A DNA stretch of 27,186 bases from JBOFCO01 sp051646105 (GTDB lineage: Bacteria > Pseudomonadota > Alphaproteobacteria > Rhodobacterales > Rhodobacteraceae), in assembly GCA_051646105.1 (NCBI GenBank), contig JBOFCO010000241.1:1-27186 (forward strand). The letters run 5' to 3'. Each line of letters starts with the position of its first letter. Positions within the stretch are counted from its first letter, which is position 1. The notes beneath the pieces were generated by a model, which saw only the letters and a program-made list of their open reading frames with translations, did not search any database and was not told the origin of the DNA. Positions 16,736-23,582 of the stretch are shown piece after piece. The position numbers were made by a program, and so were the translations under genes.

Positions 16736-18124
16736 TCAGTCGATTTCGTAAGGCAGCACACCCCGCCGTTCTGGCTCTACCCGCAGGCGGCGTTCCAGCG
16801 GCGGCACCGACCGCTGATGACAGTCGCGCCTTTCACAGATGCGGCAGGAAATACCGATGGGTTCAAACGCACGGGGACGATTTACATCCATGTCGTCCGC
16901 ATAGACGAGTTGCGGTGCATGGCGCACCTCGCAACCCAACCCGATGGCATAGCGGCGTACGGGCGCATGGAATGACCCGCCCGGCTTTGACACGTCCCGG
17001 GCAAGGCAGAAATAGCGCACGCCATCGGGGGTTTCGGCAAGCTGCCGCAGGAATCGGCCCGGTGTTTCAAAAGCACGGTGTACGTTCCACAGCGGGCAGG
17101 CACCGCCGAAGCGCGCGAATTGCAGGCGGGTAGACGAGTGCCGCTTGGTGATGGTTCCCGCCTGATCGACGCGCACGAAAAAGAACGGCACGCCCTTGGC
17201 ACCGGGGCGTTGCAGCGTGGACAGCCGGTGCGCGACCTGTTCGATCGAGGCACCGAAGCGGTCGGCCAGGCGTTCCAGATCATGGCGCGTTTCCACGGCA
17301 GCGGCCAGAAACGCGCGATAGGGCATCAGTGCCGCCCCGGCAAAGTAATTGGCCAGCCCGATCTTTGCGATGGAACGGGCCGCTTCTGTCTGGAACCTTG
17401 CAAGGTCAAGCGTGGCCTCAAGCAGGTCATCCTGGGTCATCAACGCGATATGGTGCAGAATCTGGAAGCGCTGCGTGGCGCTCGCGGCACGGCGCGACAG
17501 TATCAGCTTGCCGTCCGTCAGCTCACGCAGGGCGGGCATGTCTGCGATTTCGACGCTGATGCCGCGCTTGCCAAGCAGGTCCTGCGCTGCCGTCACCGCA
17601 TCGCCCCCGGTCGAGACCGAGAAGCGTTCCGCCGCACGATCCACCGCATCGATGTAATTGTCGCAATAGTGAAAGAAATCGCGCACTTCTTCCCACGGGG
17701 ATGCACGCAATGTCGCATCTTCGCGCCCCAGTGCTTCGTCCAACGATGCAAGGCGTTCATGCGTCTGCCGATAGCTCCGGTGCAGTTCAAGGAAGGCGCG
17801 GGCAAAGGCAGGGGCGTTGGACGCGGCCAGCCGCAGGTCGGCGAGCGGCGGCGTGGTATCGGCAAAGACCGGATCGGCGAGCGCTTCGCGCATGTCGGAG
17901 ACCATGCGTTCGGCATCGGATGCACCCAGTTCGGTGACATCAAAGCCGAACTCCTGTGCCAGCCCCAGCACAACGCCGGCCGAAACCGGGCGGTGGTTGT
18001 TTTCCATCTGGTTCAGATAGGGCAGCGAAACGCCCAGCTTTTCGGCAAAAGCCTTTTGCGTCAGCCCCAGCCGCCCGCGGGTTTCGCGGAGCTTTACCCC
18101 CGCGTAAAGTTTCTGCTGTGCCAC
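16736..18124 (-). CDS. pccR: PccR-like ScfR-family transcriptional regulator of propionyl-CoA metabolism
   Basis: This 462-residue regulator has an N-terminal XRE/Cro HTH (residues about 12-66: LRETRGRLGLTQKAFAEKLG, then LPYLNQMENNHRPVSA). An IrrE/ImmA-like middle region and a C-terminal DUF2083-type domain follow. This is the layout of short-chain fatty acyl-CoA regulators (ScfR, including RamB and PccR). PccR of Rhodobacter sphaeroides controls propionyl-CoA carboxylase genes. pccB and pccA are close by here, and TTTGCAA-type palindromes precede both this gene and pccB, so I infer the same role with autoregulation. The C-terminus holds a Cys cluster at 427, 430 and 435 (CRICERRDC) that could bind a metal or an Fe-S cluster. 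The gene lies downstream of the MFS gene on the same strand. Confidence 0.88.
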   Translation of the reverse strand: MAQQKLYAGVKLRETRGRLGLTQKAFAEKLGVSLPYLNQMENNHRPVSAGVVLGLAQEFGFDVTELGASDAERMVSDMREALADPVFADTTPPLADLRLAASNAPAFARAFLELHRSYRQTHERLASLDEALGREDATLRASPWEEVRDFFHYCDNYIDAVDRAAERFSVSTGGDAVTAAQDLLGKRGISVEIADMPALRELTDGKLILSRRAASATQRFQILHHIALMTQDDLLEATLDLARFQTEAARSIAKIGLANYFAGAALMPYRAFLAAAVETRHDLERLADRFGASIEQVAHRLSTLQRPGAKGVPFFFVRVDQAGTITKRHSSTRLQFARFGGACPLWNVHRAFETPGRFLRQLAETPDGVRYFCLARDVSKPGGSFHAPVRRYAIGLGCEVRHAPQLVYADDMDVNRPRAFEPIGISCRICERRDCHQRSVPPLERRLRVEPERRGVLPYEID

Positions 18125-18136
18125 ACCCGACCCCTG

Positions 18137-18179
18137 TTTGCGAAGTGCAGTTTAGGCTTTGCAAAGCTTGCGACGCAAG
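18137..18179. promoter_or_regulatory. Candidate PccR operator cluster upstream of pccR
   Basis: Within 55 bp of the pccR start codon lie TTTGCGAA (18137-18144), the perfect palindrome CTTTGCAAAG (18157-18166) and, directly adjoining it, the perfect 6+1+6 palindrome CTTGCGACGCAAG (18167-18179). The core matches the TTTGCAAA/TTTGCAA half sites that I recall for PccR of R. sphaeroides. Their position fits autoregulation. Confidence 0.6.
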
Positions 18180-18182
18180 GGT

Positions 18183-19400
18183 CTACAGCCCAATGGCCCG
18201 CGCGCGCCGCATGACCCAGAGGATCGCGGCGACAGAGGCGAGCGAGCAAAGGATCATCAGCACCAGCAGCGGCATTGGCCCCGATCCGGGCCGCAACAGG
18301 GCCGTGGCCAGCGCCGACATTGCTGCCCCGCCGCCGATGGCCATGGCCCCGCCAAGCCCCGATGCCGATCCGGCAAGCTGCGGGCGGACGGAAAGCATGC
18401 CTGCCGTGGCATTGGGCAGGGCCATGCCATTGCCGAGGCCGACGAAGGTCACGAACCCGAAGAACGTTGGCGCGTTCGATATTCCCGAAAGCAGCAGCAG
18501 GGCCAGAACGCTTAGACCACCTGTTGTCAGCAGCGCGCCCCAAAGCACCATATGGTTGACGCCGACCCGTTCAGAAAACCGCCCTGCGATGAAATTGTCG
18601 ATGGCGTATCCCAGGGCTGGCGCGCCGAAATAAAAGCCCAGGGTGGCCGGTTTCAGATGAAAAACCGTTTCGCCGACAAAAGGCGCGCCACCCAGATAGG
18701 CGAAAAACACGCCGGAAGCGAAGGCCGAGGCAAGACAATACCCCCAGAAGCGTTGAGACCGCAGCAGCGCGGGATAATGGCCAAGCTGTTCTCGAAAGCT
18801 CGACGGCCGGCCCGCAGATGTCTCGCCAAGGTCGCGCCAGACCAGCACCAGTGCGGCTATCCCGCCCGCCAGCAGCATCCCAAAGCTAGCCTGCCAGCCA
18901 AAGGCTTCGTCCAGCATCCCCCCGATCATCGGGCCGATCATCGGAACAACCGACATGCCCATGGTGACATAGCCGATCATTGACGCGGCTTCTTCCTGTC
19001 CGACCATGTCGCGGACGATGGCCCGCCCCAGGACGAAAGCTGTGGCAATGCTGGCCTGCGCCAGACGACAGGCAAGAAATAGCCAGATGTTTGGGGCCAA
19101 CATTGCGCCGATGGTCGCCAGGATGAAAACGGCAAGGGCCGCGATCAGCACGGGCCGCCGGCCAAAACGGTCGGATACCGGCCCCACGAAAATCTGAAGA
19201 ACGCCGGTGATCGCCAGATAAAGCGAGACCGAAAGTTGCACCAAGGCATAGTCCGCCCTGAAATAAGCCGCCATCGAGGTCAGTGACGGCAGGAAGATGT
19301 TCAGGCTGAGTGCGGCGACGCCGGTAATCAGAACCAGTGTCGCGATATGTGGTGGGGTGCGGCGGTCAAGAAACCGGACGGGCGGGCGGGGGCTGGACAT
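18183..19400 (-). CDS. MFS drug-resistance transporter, Bcr/CflA type
   Basis: This 405-residue inner-membrane exporter has twelve predicted helices. Motif A of the major facilitator family appears as GPVSDRFGRRPVL after the second helix. NIFLPSLTSMAAYF in helix 1 and the helix-4 segment RLAQASIATAFVLGRAIVRD are typical of Bcr/CflA drug antiporters. The frame is open upstream to a GTG at 19436. I prefer ATG 19400 because the N-terminus MSSPRPPVRFLDRRTPP then has a normal length. It lies 66 nt after the DUF486 gene on the same strand and may be co-transcribed with it. Nothing in the sequence shows which compound it exports, and a link to propionate metabolism is not evident. Confidence 0.9.
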   Translation of the reverse strand: MSSPRPPVRFLDRRTPPHIATLVLITGVAALSLNIFLPSLTSMAAYFRADYALVQLSVSLYLAITGVLQIFVGPVSDRFGRRPVLIAALAVFILATIGAMLAPNIWLFLACRLAQASIATAFVLGRAIVRDMVGQEEAASMIGYVTMGMSVVPMIGPMIGGMLDEAFGWQASFGMLLAGGIAALVLVWRDLGETSAGRPSSFREQLGHYPALLRSQRFWGYCLASAFASGVFFAYLGGAPFVGETVFHLKPATLGFYFGAPALGYAIDNFIAGRFSERVGVNHMVLWGALLTTGGLSVLALLLLSGISNAPTFFGFVTFVGLGNGMALPNATAGMLSVRPQLAGSASGLGGAMAIGGGAAMSALATALLRPGSGPMPLLVLMILCSLASVAAILWVMRRARAIGL

Positions 19401-19466
19401 GTCGCCACCCTGAACCCGGCGGATGCCATTGTCCACAGGGCTGCGTTCATGGGGCCGCGCGGCTTG

Positions 19467-19820
19467 TCAGCCCCAGTCCTGAAAGATGAACCATGCCCCT
19501 GCGGCGATCAGGGCAAAGCCCACGCCATGCTGCCAGGTGATGCGCTCCCCCAGATAAACCCAGGAAAAGACGGCAAAGACTGAAAGCGTGATGACTTCCT
19601 GTATTGTTTTCAGTTGCGCCGCGGAAAAATATCCGTGGCCGATGCGGTTTGCGGGCACCTGAAGGATATATTCGAACAGCGCGATCCCCCATGACACGAG
19701 GATCACCACCAGCAGCGGTGCGGTCTTGAATTTCAGATGCCCGTACCAAGCAAAGGTCATGAAGACGTTTGAGGCCAGCAGCAGGCCGATGGTCAGGACG
19801 GGAACGGGCAGGTTGGGCAT
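19467..19820 (-). CDS. DUF486 family small membrane protein
   Basis: This 117-residue protein has four hydrophobic helices and the DUF486 hallmarks FAWYGHLKF, LVSWGIALFEYILQVPANR and AQLKTIQEVITL. The family resembles half-size members of the drug/metabolite transporter superfamily, but its function is unknown. Such proteins probably dimerise in the inner membrane. It is divergent from pccB and shares the 232-bp region 19821-20052 with it. A TTGACA sequence (19846-19851, minus strand) lies upstream, but no good -10 element follows it. Confidence 0.88.
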   Translation of the reverse strand: MPNLPVPVLTIGLLLASNVFMTFAWYGHLKFKTAPLLVVILVSWGIALFEYILQVPANRIGHGYFSAAQLKTIQEVITLSVFAVFSWVYLGERITWQHGVGFALIAAGAWFIFQDWG

Positions 19821-19898
19821 CGCGGATTTGGTCTTCTGTGGGGAATGTCAATCATGTGCCAGATAACGGCCCATACCGAAAGTGGGGGCGGCAACAGC

Positions 19899-19917
19899 AT
19901 CTGACTGAATCTGACTG
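19899..19917. repeat. Tandem 9-bp direct repeat in the DUF486-pccB intergenic region
   Basis: ATCTGACTG occurs twice (19899-19907 and 19909-19917) with one base between, a 10-bp period close to one DNA helical turn. It lies about 30 bp upstream of the TTTGCA cluster and may be a regulatory protein site. Confidence 0.45.
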
Positions 19918-19945
19918 TGATGCAGCAGAGCAAGCCGTTATCATA

Positions 19946-19985
19946 TTTGCAGTTTGCAATATTTTTATTGCCAATTATTTGCAAA
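19946..19985. promoter_or_regulatory. Candidate PccR operator cluster upstream of pccB
   Basis: An AT-rich island contains TTTGCA (19946-19951), TTTGCAA (19953-19959), ATTGCCAA (19967-19974) and the perfect palindrome TTTGCAAA (19978-19985). The last two start 11 bp apart, roughly one helical turn. The same core appears upstream of pccR. PccR binding to the pccB promoter region is known in R. sphaeroides, and the exact register here is inferred. The pccB start lies 67 bp further on. Confidence 0.62.
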
Positions 19986-20052
19986 TTTTCTGAATTCCGC
20001 TTTTGTGCAAGACCTCGCGCGTATAGGGTGCCGCGACTCTGGGAGGACCGCC

Positions 20053-21585
20053 ATGAAGGATATCCTGTCGCAGCTTGAGGCACGGCGCGAAACCGCACGC
20101 TTGGGCGGGGGTGAAAAGCGCATCGCTGCCCAGCATTCCAAGGGCAAGTTGACGGCCCGCGAACGGATCGAGTTGTTGTTGGACGATGGCAGTTTCGAAG
20201 AATTCGACATGTTCGTCGCGCATCGCTGCACCGACTTCGGGATGGAAGCGGACCGGCCGGCAGGCGACGGCGTTGTCACCGGCTGGGGCACCGTAAATGG
20301 CCGCATGGTCTATGTGTTCAGCCAGGACTTCACGGTGTTCGGCGGGTCGCTTTCCGAAACCCATGCGCAGAAAATCTGCAAGATCATGGATATGGCCCTG
20401 CAGAATGGCGCGCCGGTGATCGGCATCAACGATTCAGGCGGCGCGCGGATTCAGGAAGGCGTGGCCTCGCTTGCCGGATATGCCGATGTGTTCCAGCGCA
20501 ATATCATGGCATCCGGTGTGGTGCCGCAGATTTCGCTTATCATGGGGCCCTGCGCGGGCGGGGCAGTCTATTCACCGGCGATGACCGACTTCATCTTCAT
20601 GGTCAAGGACACGTCATATATGTTCGTCACCGGCCCCGATGTGGTGAAGACCGTCACGAACGAGGTGGTGACGGCCGAGGAGCTGGGCGGCGCTTCCACC
20701 CATACGAAGAAATCATCGGTGGCCGACGGGGCCTTTGAAAACGATGTCGAGGCGCTGGCCGAAACGCGCCGGCTGATCGATTTCCTGCCGCTGAACAACC
20801 GCGAAAAGCCGCCGGTGCGCCCGTTCTTCGACGATGTGGCGCGGCTGGAACCCAGCCTTGATACGCTGATCCCCGACAATCCGAACCAGCCTTACGATAT
20901 GAAAGAGCTGATCCTGAAAACGGCGGACGAGGGCGATTTCTTCGAGATTCAGGCCGATTACGCCAAGAACATCATCACCGGGTTTATCCGGCTGGAAGGA
21001 TCGACCGTGGGTGTGGTTGCGAACCAGCCGATGGTGCTCGCGGGTTGTCTGGACATCGACGCCAGCCGCAAGGCGGCACGGTTCGTTCGCTTCTGCGATG
21101 CCTTTGAAATCCCGATCCTGACCTTTGTCGATGTGCCGGGCTTCCTGCCGGGCACGTCACAGGAATACGGCGGTGTCATCAAGCACGGCGCGAAACTGCT
21201 GTTCGCCTATGGCGAGGCGACGGTGCCGAAGGTCACCGTCATCACCCGCAAGGCCTATGGCGGCGCCTATGACGTCATGGCGTCGAAGCACCTGCGCGGG
21301 GATTTCAACTATGCCTGGCCCACGGCGGAAATCGCGGTGATGGGGGCCAAGGGTGCGACCGAGATTCTGTATCGCAGCGAACTGGGCGACAAGGACAAGA
21401 TCGCACAACGCACAAAGGATTACGAGGATCGCTTCGCCAATCCATTCGTCGCTGCGGAAAAGGGCTTCATCGACGAAGTCATCATGCCGCATTCGACACG
21501 CAAGCGAATTTCCCGCGCCTTTGCCAGCCTGCGCGGCAAGAAACTGGCGAACCCCTGGAAGAAGCACGACAATATTCCGCTTTAA
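20053..21585 (+). CDS. pccB: Propionyl-CoA carboxylase beta subunit (carboxyltransferase)
   Basis: This 510-residue subunit transfers the carboxyl group from biotin to propionyl-CoA to give methylmalonyl-CoA. It has the N- and C-terminal carboxyltransferase domains. GVASLAGYADVFQRNIMASG and GPCAGGAVYSPAMTDF form one oxyanion/CoA site, and VPGFLPGTSQEYGGVI with AYGGAYDVMASKHL forms the other. The Asp in GGAYDVM is, as I recall, the residue linked to propionyl-CoA rather than acetyl-CoA preference. I chose ATG 20053, preceded by GGGAGG (20041-20046), over an upstream in-frame ATG at 19954, which would place the operator cluster inside the gene. Expression is probably controlled by the PccR-like regulator. 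Confidence 0.96.
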   Translation: MKDILSQLEARRETARLGGGEKRIAAQHSKGKLTARERIELLLDDGSFEEFDMFVAHRCTDFGMEADRPAGDGVVTGWGTVNGRMVYVFSQDFTVFGGSLSETHAQKICKIMDMALQNGAPVIGINDSGGARIQEGVASLAGYADVFQRNIMASGVVPQISLIMGPCAGGAVYSPAMTDFIFMVKDTSYMFVTGPDVVKTVTNEVVTAEELGGASTHTKKSSVADGAFENDVEALAETRRLIDFLPLNNREKPPVRPFFDDVARLEPSLDTLIPDNPNQPYDMKELILKTADEGDFFEIQADYAKNIITGFIRLEGSTVGVVANQPMVLAGCLDIDASRKAARFVRFCDAFEIPILTFVDVPGFLPGTSQEYGGVIKHGAKLLFAYGEATVPKVTVITRKAYGGAYDVMASKHLRGDFNYAWPTAEIAVMGAKGATEILYRSELGDKDKIAQRTKDYEDRFANPFVAAEKGFIDEVIMPHSTRKRISRAFASLRGKKLANPWKKHDNIPL

Positions 21586-21603
21586 CCGAACAGTCCGGGC
21601 ACC

Positions 21604-22053
21604 ATGGCGCGCGATTATTTCAATCCCGGTCTGCTATCCTGCACCACGCTCATCGCGTCGGCGCTGTTTGTTGCGCTGCCTGCAGCGGCGCAGCAGCTTT
21701 TGCCGGATGCGGGTGCTGCGGTAGCGGTGCCATCGGGACAGCAGGTTAGTTTTGTCGAAGCCTTCGAGGATCCGGACGGCCCGATGGGTTTGACGCTGCA
21801 AATGCGCTTTGTGGCACCGGGAATTGCGCGGGCGGGTGGCACTGTCGATTTCGAAACCGCGGCTGCCGACATGCAGGTGCTGTGCGACGCCCTCGCGCTG
21901 CCGTATCTGAGAGACAACGGGTTGCAGGCTATGCAGATCGTGATCGCCCTGTCTGACATGCCGGTGGTCTTTGGCCAGCCCACACCCGAAGCAACGCAGT
22001 TTATCGAAGCCTACAGCATCGAAGGCGATACCTGCATATGGGAGGTTTTGTAA
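21604..22053 (+). CDS. DUF6497 family secreted protein
   Basis: This 149-residue protein has a signal peptide (hydrophobic core about residues 12-25, cleavage near ALPAAAQ/Q) and a small mature domain predicted to be periplasmic. The mature part holds two cysteines (MQVLCDALALPYLRDNG and GDTCIWEVL) that could form a disulphide. I recognise it as the DUF6497 type, found mainly in Rhodobacterales. No function is known. It starts 18 nt after the pccB stop with only a weak ribosome-binding sequence, so it probably rides on the pccB transcript. Its repeated presence in pcc loci of related genomes is my recollection and would need checking. Confidence 0.75.
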   Translation: MARDYFNPGLLSCTTLIASALFVALPAAAQQLLPDAGAAVAVPSGQQVSFVEAFEDPDGPMGLTLQMRFVAPGIARAGGTVDFETAAADMQVLCDALALPYLRDNGLQAMQIVIALSDMPVVFGQPTPEATQFIEAYSIEGDTCIWEVL

Positions 22054-22267
22054 TGCCTTCCCAATATCTTGTGTGGTGTCGTTCATGTATCGCGCAGGTT
22101 GCGGCAGCTTGGCCACAGGCGGACAACTTGCGGGCGTCGGCGTGTCAATCCGGCCTGCATTCGACTATGCTTGCTTTCGGGCGCCAGATGGCGACCGAAA
22201 CATCGACAAAACAGCGGACGGGGGGGGATCATCGCCCCACGGACCGTATCGAGAGCAGGAGCAGAGC

Positions 22268-22399
22268 ATGCAGAATAAATCCCGGGTCATCGTGGCCCTG
22301 TGCCTTGTTGCCTTTGTCGCAGCGTGCGGCGGCAAGAAGGAAGAAGTCGTCTATATCGAAGAGCCGGTCGTCGCAGAGCCGGTCCTCAGCAAGTACTGA
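22268..22399 (+). CDS. Small lipoprotein (43 aa)
   Basis: The translation begins MQNKSRVIVALCLVAFVAAC and continues with GGKKEEVVYIEEPVVAEPVL. The lipobox FVAAC places the lipidated cysteine at residue 20, leaving a mature peptide of only 24 residues, rich in Glu and Val. AGGAG (22257-22261) sits 6 nt before the ATG. A strong GC hairpin follows 8 nt after the stop, so the gene has a clear start and end despite its size. A larger open frame in the same register extends upstream to 21971 but is antisense-like noise over the DUF6497 gene. Its role is unknown. It could be an outer-membrane-anchored small protein of the pcc locus. Confidence 0.8.
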   Translation: MQNKSRVIVALCLVAFVAACGGKKEEVVYIEEPVVAEPVLSKY

Positions 22400-22407
22400 T
22401 TTCAATT

Positions 22408-22433
22408 CGGGGCGGGCGCAGCCGTCCGCCCCG
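22408..22433 (+). terminator. Rho-independent terminator after the 43-aa lipoprotein gene
   Basis: CGGGGCGGGCG (22408-22418) pairs with CGTCCGCCCCG (22423-22433), an 11-bp stem with one G-U pair and a CAGC tetraloop, followed by CTTTC. The T-run is short but the stem is very stable. Confidence 0.7.
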
Positions 22434-22486
22434 CTTTCATCGCCCTGCCGCGTTGCCAGCCGCCGCCCAAAGGGCAGGGGGCTATC

Positions 22487-22867
22487 ATGCTGAAACATCG
22501 CGGTTTTCCGGGGCGACTTCCCAGTACGGATTTCCAGTTTGTCATTCGCCGTGCCAATGACAAGGGCGCGACGAAGATCATCGTGCGAGAGCGGTTCCGG
22601 GACCGCGCCAATGCCGACCGGATGGCAGATCAGGGCTTTATTGCCGCCCTGTGGGAGCATTTTGGCGAAGAACCGTTCGTGCGCGGCAATCTGGACGCCG
22701 GTCGTCTGTCCTGGCTGTTCGGGCGAGAGGTCGTGCCAGCAGAAGAGCCATTCGATCCGCAAAGCTATGATGCCCTGCTGAAGATCGACCTGCGTCGCGC
22801 CCGCGCCGCTTTCCCCGAAGTTTTCGCGCCCGCAGGATATGACACGGCGGATGAGGCCGACGAATGA
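22487..22867 (+). CDS. Conserved-looking hypothetical protein, 126 aa
   Basis: I do not recognise a family. The protein is soluble, with no signal peptide or membrane segment. It is rich in charged residues: DFQFVIRRANDKGATKIIV near the N-terminus looks like a beta strand pair, and later segments look helical (RFRDRANADRMADQGFIAALW, LKIDLRRARAAFPEVF). It ends in an acidic tail (TADEADE). AGGGGG precedes the ATG at suitable distance. Codon use is similar to the neighbours, with G or C at most third positions, which supports coding. It lies between two terminator-like hairpins, so it probably needs its own promoter near 22434-22486. Confidence 0.65.
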   Translation: MLKHRGFPGRLPSTDFQFVIRRANDKGATKIIVRERFRDRANADRMADQGFIAALWEHFGEEPFVRGNLDAGRLSWLFGREVVPAEEPFDPQSYDALLKIDLRRARAAFPEVFAPAGYDTADEADE

Positions 22868-22950
22868 CCGGGGCAGGCGTGTTTTTGCCAACGGATTTGG
22901 CACTTTGGCGGTTTCCAGCGCAGAAACAAAGTGCTTCACATGCGGGGGTT

Positions 22951-23097
22951 GTGCCGGACTTCACGCAGGGCTTTTCTTGCTGTGCCGGGAATGTCGCTTT
23001 TGCCGATCCCTATTCAAATGCGCCCTGTCCGGCACGTTCGTATTGTTACCCTACCCTTCCTGAACGGTCTGGCCCTGAATGGGTCAGACCGCCTTTT
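22951..23097 (+). ncRNA. Candidate structured RNA ending in a terminator
   Basis: GTGCCGGAC (22951-22959) pairs perfectly with GTCCGGCAC (23027-23035), closing a domain of about 85 nt. A terminator hairpin and TTTT follow (23065-23097). A partial extra copy, GTGCCGGGA (22982-22990), could compete for the same pairing. This could be a small RNA or the 3' UTR of the preceding gene. No known RNA family is recognised. Confidence 0.25.
23065..23097 (+). terminator. Rho-independent terminator
   Basis: CGGTCTGGCCC (23065-23075) pairs with GGGTCAGACCG (23081-23091), an 11-bp stem with one G-U pair and loop TGAAT, followed by CCTTTT. It lies nearly 200 nt after the nearest upstream gene. Confidence 0.75.
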
Positions 23098-23243
23098 CCG
23101 TCGAATAACGCGAAGGACGGGATTGGGCATGGCTTTGCCGATCGTCTGGCACTTTTGCGCGAGATCGGCGATTTCTGCTTCCGTCCGGCTGCAATTACGG
23201 TAAATTCCGCCGCAAGAACCACAAACAGCGGAGGCAGTTTCCC

Positions 23244-23459
23244 ATGCGTTTCACCCGTTTCATCCTTGTCGGCGCGGTCTGCACAGCGCTCGCCGGCTGC
23301 TTGCAGACCGATCAGGAACGCGCCCTTGCTGGCGCCGTCGGCGGTGCCGTCGTTGCCGACGCACTTGACGAAAACGTGGTCGCAGGTGCCGCAATCGGTG
23401 CGGGCGCGGGCATGTTCTGCGACGATCTCAACGTGCCGGGCTGCCGTCCGCGCTACTGA
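23244..23459 (+). CDS. Small glycine-zipper-like lipoprotein (71 aa)
   Basis: The protein starts MRFTRFILVGAVCTALAGC: a signal peptide with lipobox ALAGC, lipidated cysteine at residue 19. The mature part has alternating small residues (ALAGAVGGAVVADAL, then VVAGAAIGAGAGMF) typical of glycine-zipper lipoproteins that insert in or pack against membranes. Two further cysteines follow in CDDLNVPGC near the C-terminus and may form a disulphide. GGAGG lies upstream of the ATG. A strong terminator follows 41 nt after the stop, so this is probably a single-gene transcript. The lipoprotein nature is clear and the function is unknown. Confidence 0.82.
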   Translation: MRFTRFILVGAVCTALAGCLQTDQERALAGAVGGAVVADALDENVVAGAAIGAGAGMFCDDLNVPGCRPRY

Positions 23460-23500
23460 TTTTCACGGCGCGGCTTTCGGGCTGCCGCAGTCATCACTGA

Positions 23501-23535
23501 ACGCCATCGCAACCCCGTGTTGCGGTGGCGTTTTT
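23501..23535 (+). terminator. Strong rho-independent terminator between the 71-aa lipoprotein gene and pccA
   Basis: ACGCCATCGCAAC (23501-23513) pairs with GTTGCGGTGGCGT (23519-23531), a 13-bp stem with one G-U pair and loop CCCGT, running into TTTTT. It ends 48 nt before the pccA start, so pccA must be reached by readthrough or have a promoter within this short gap. Confidence 0.88.
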
Positions 23536-23582
23536 GCATCCGGGTCTGGCCGCCCGGCAAGGACATCGGAAAGGGACCGCGA

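Larger units (their letters stand above)
22868..23243. other. 376-bp gene-free stretch with strong inverted repeats
   Basis: I find no open frame here with both a ribosome-binding site and family-like sequence. Frames that cross it run into pccA or the lipoprotein in the wrong register. It contains TGCCAA-N5-TTGGCA (22886-22902), a 9-bp distant inverted repeat (22951-22959 with 23027-23035) and a strong terminator hairpin (23065-23091). The last part (about 23160-23243) should hold the promoter and GGAGG of the 71-aa lipoprotein gene. Confidence 0.6.

Noticed and set aside
19401..19436. GTG start adding 12 residues to the MFS transporter
   Set aside because: ATG 19400 gives a normal-length N-terminus. 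The extension is not hydrophobic or family-like and has no better ribosome-binding site.
19846..19851. Consensus TTGACA (minus strand) as the DUF486 promoter
   Set aside because: No acceptable -10 element lies 16-18 bp downstream, and the start codon would be almost at the transcription start.
19954..20052. Upstream in-frame start that would lengthen pccB by 33 residues
   Set aside because: ATG 20053 has an ideal GGGAGG and gives the family's usual 510 residues. The added N-terminus (MQYFYCQLFANF) is not family-like and would overlap the operator cluster.
22053..22493. Open frame starting at the TAATG overlap after the DUF6497 gene
   Set aside because: Despite a GGGAGG upstream, the frame is Ser/Arg-rich. 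It runs through the well-supported 43-aa lipoprotein gene and its terminator in a different register.
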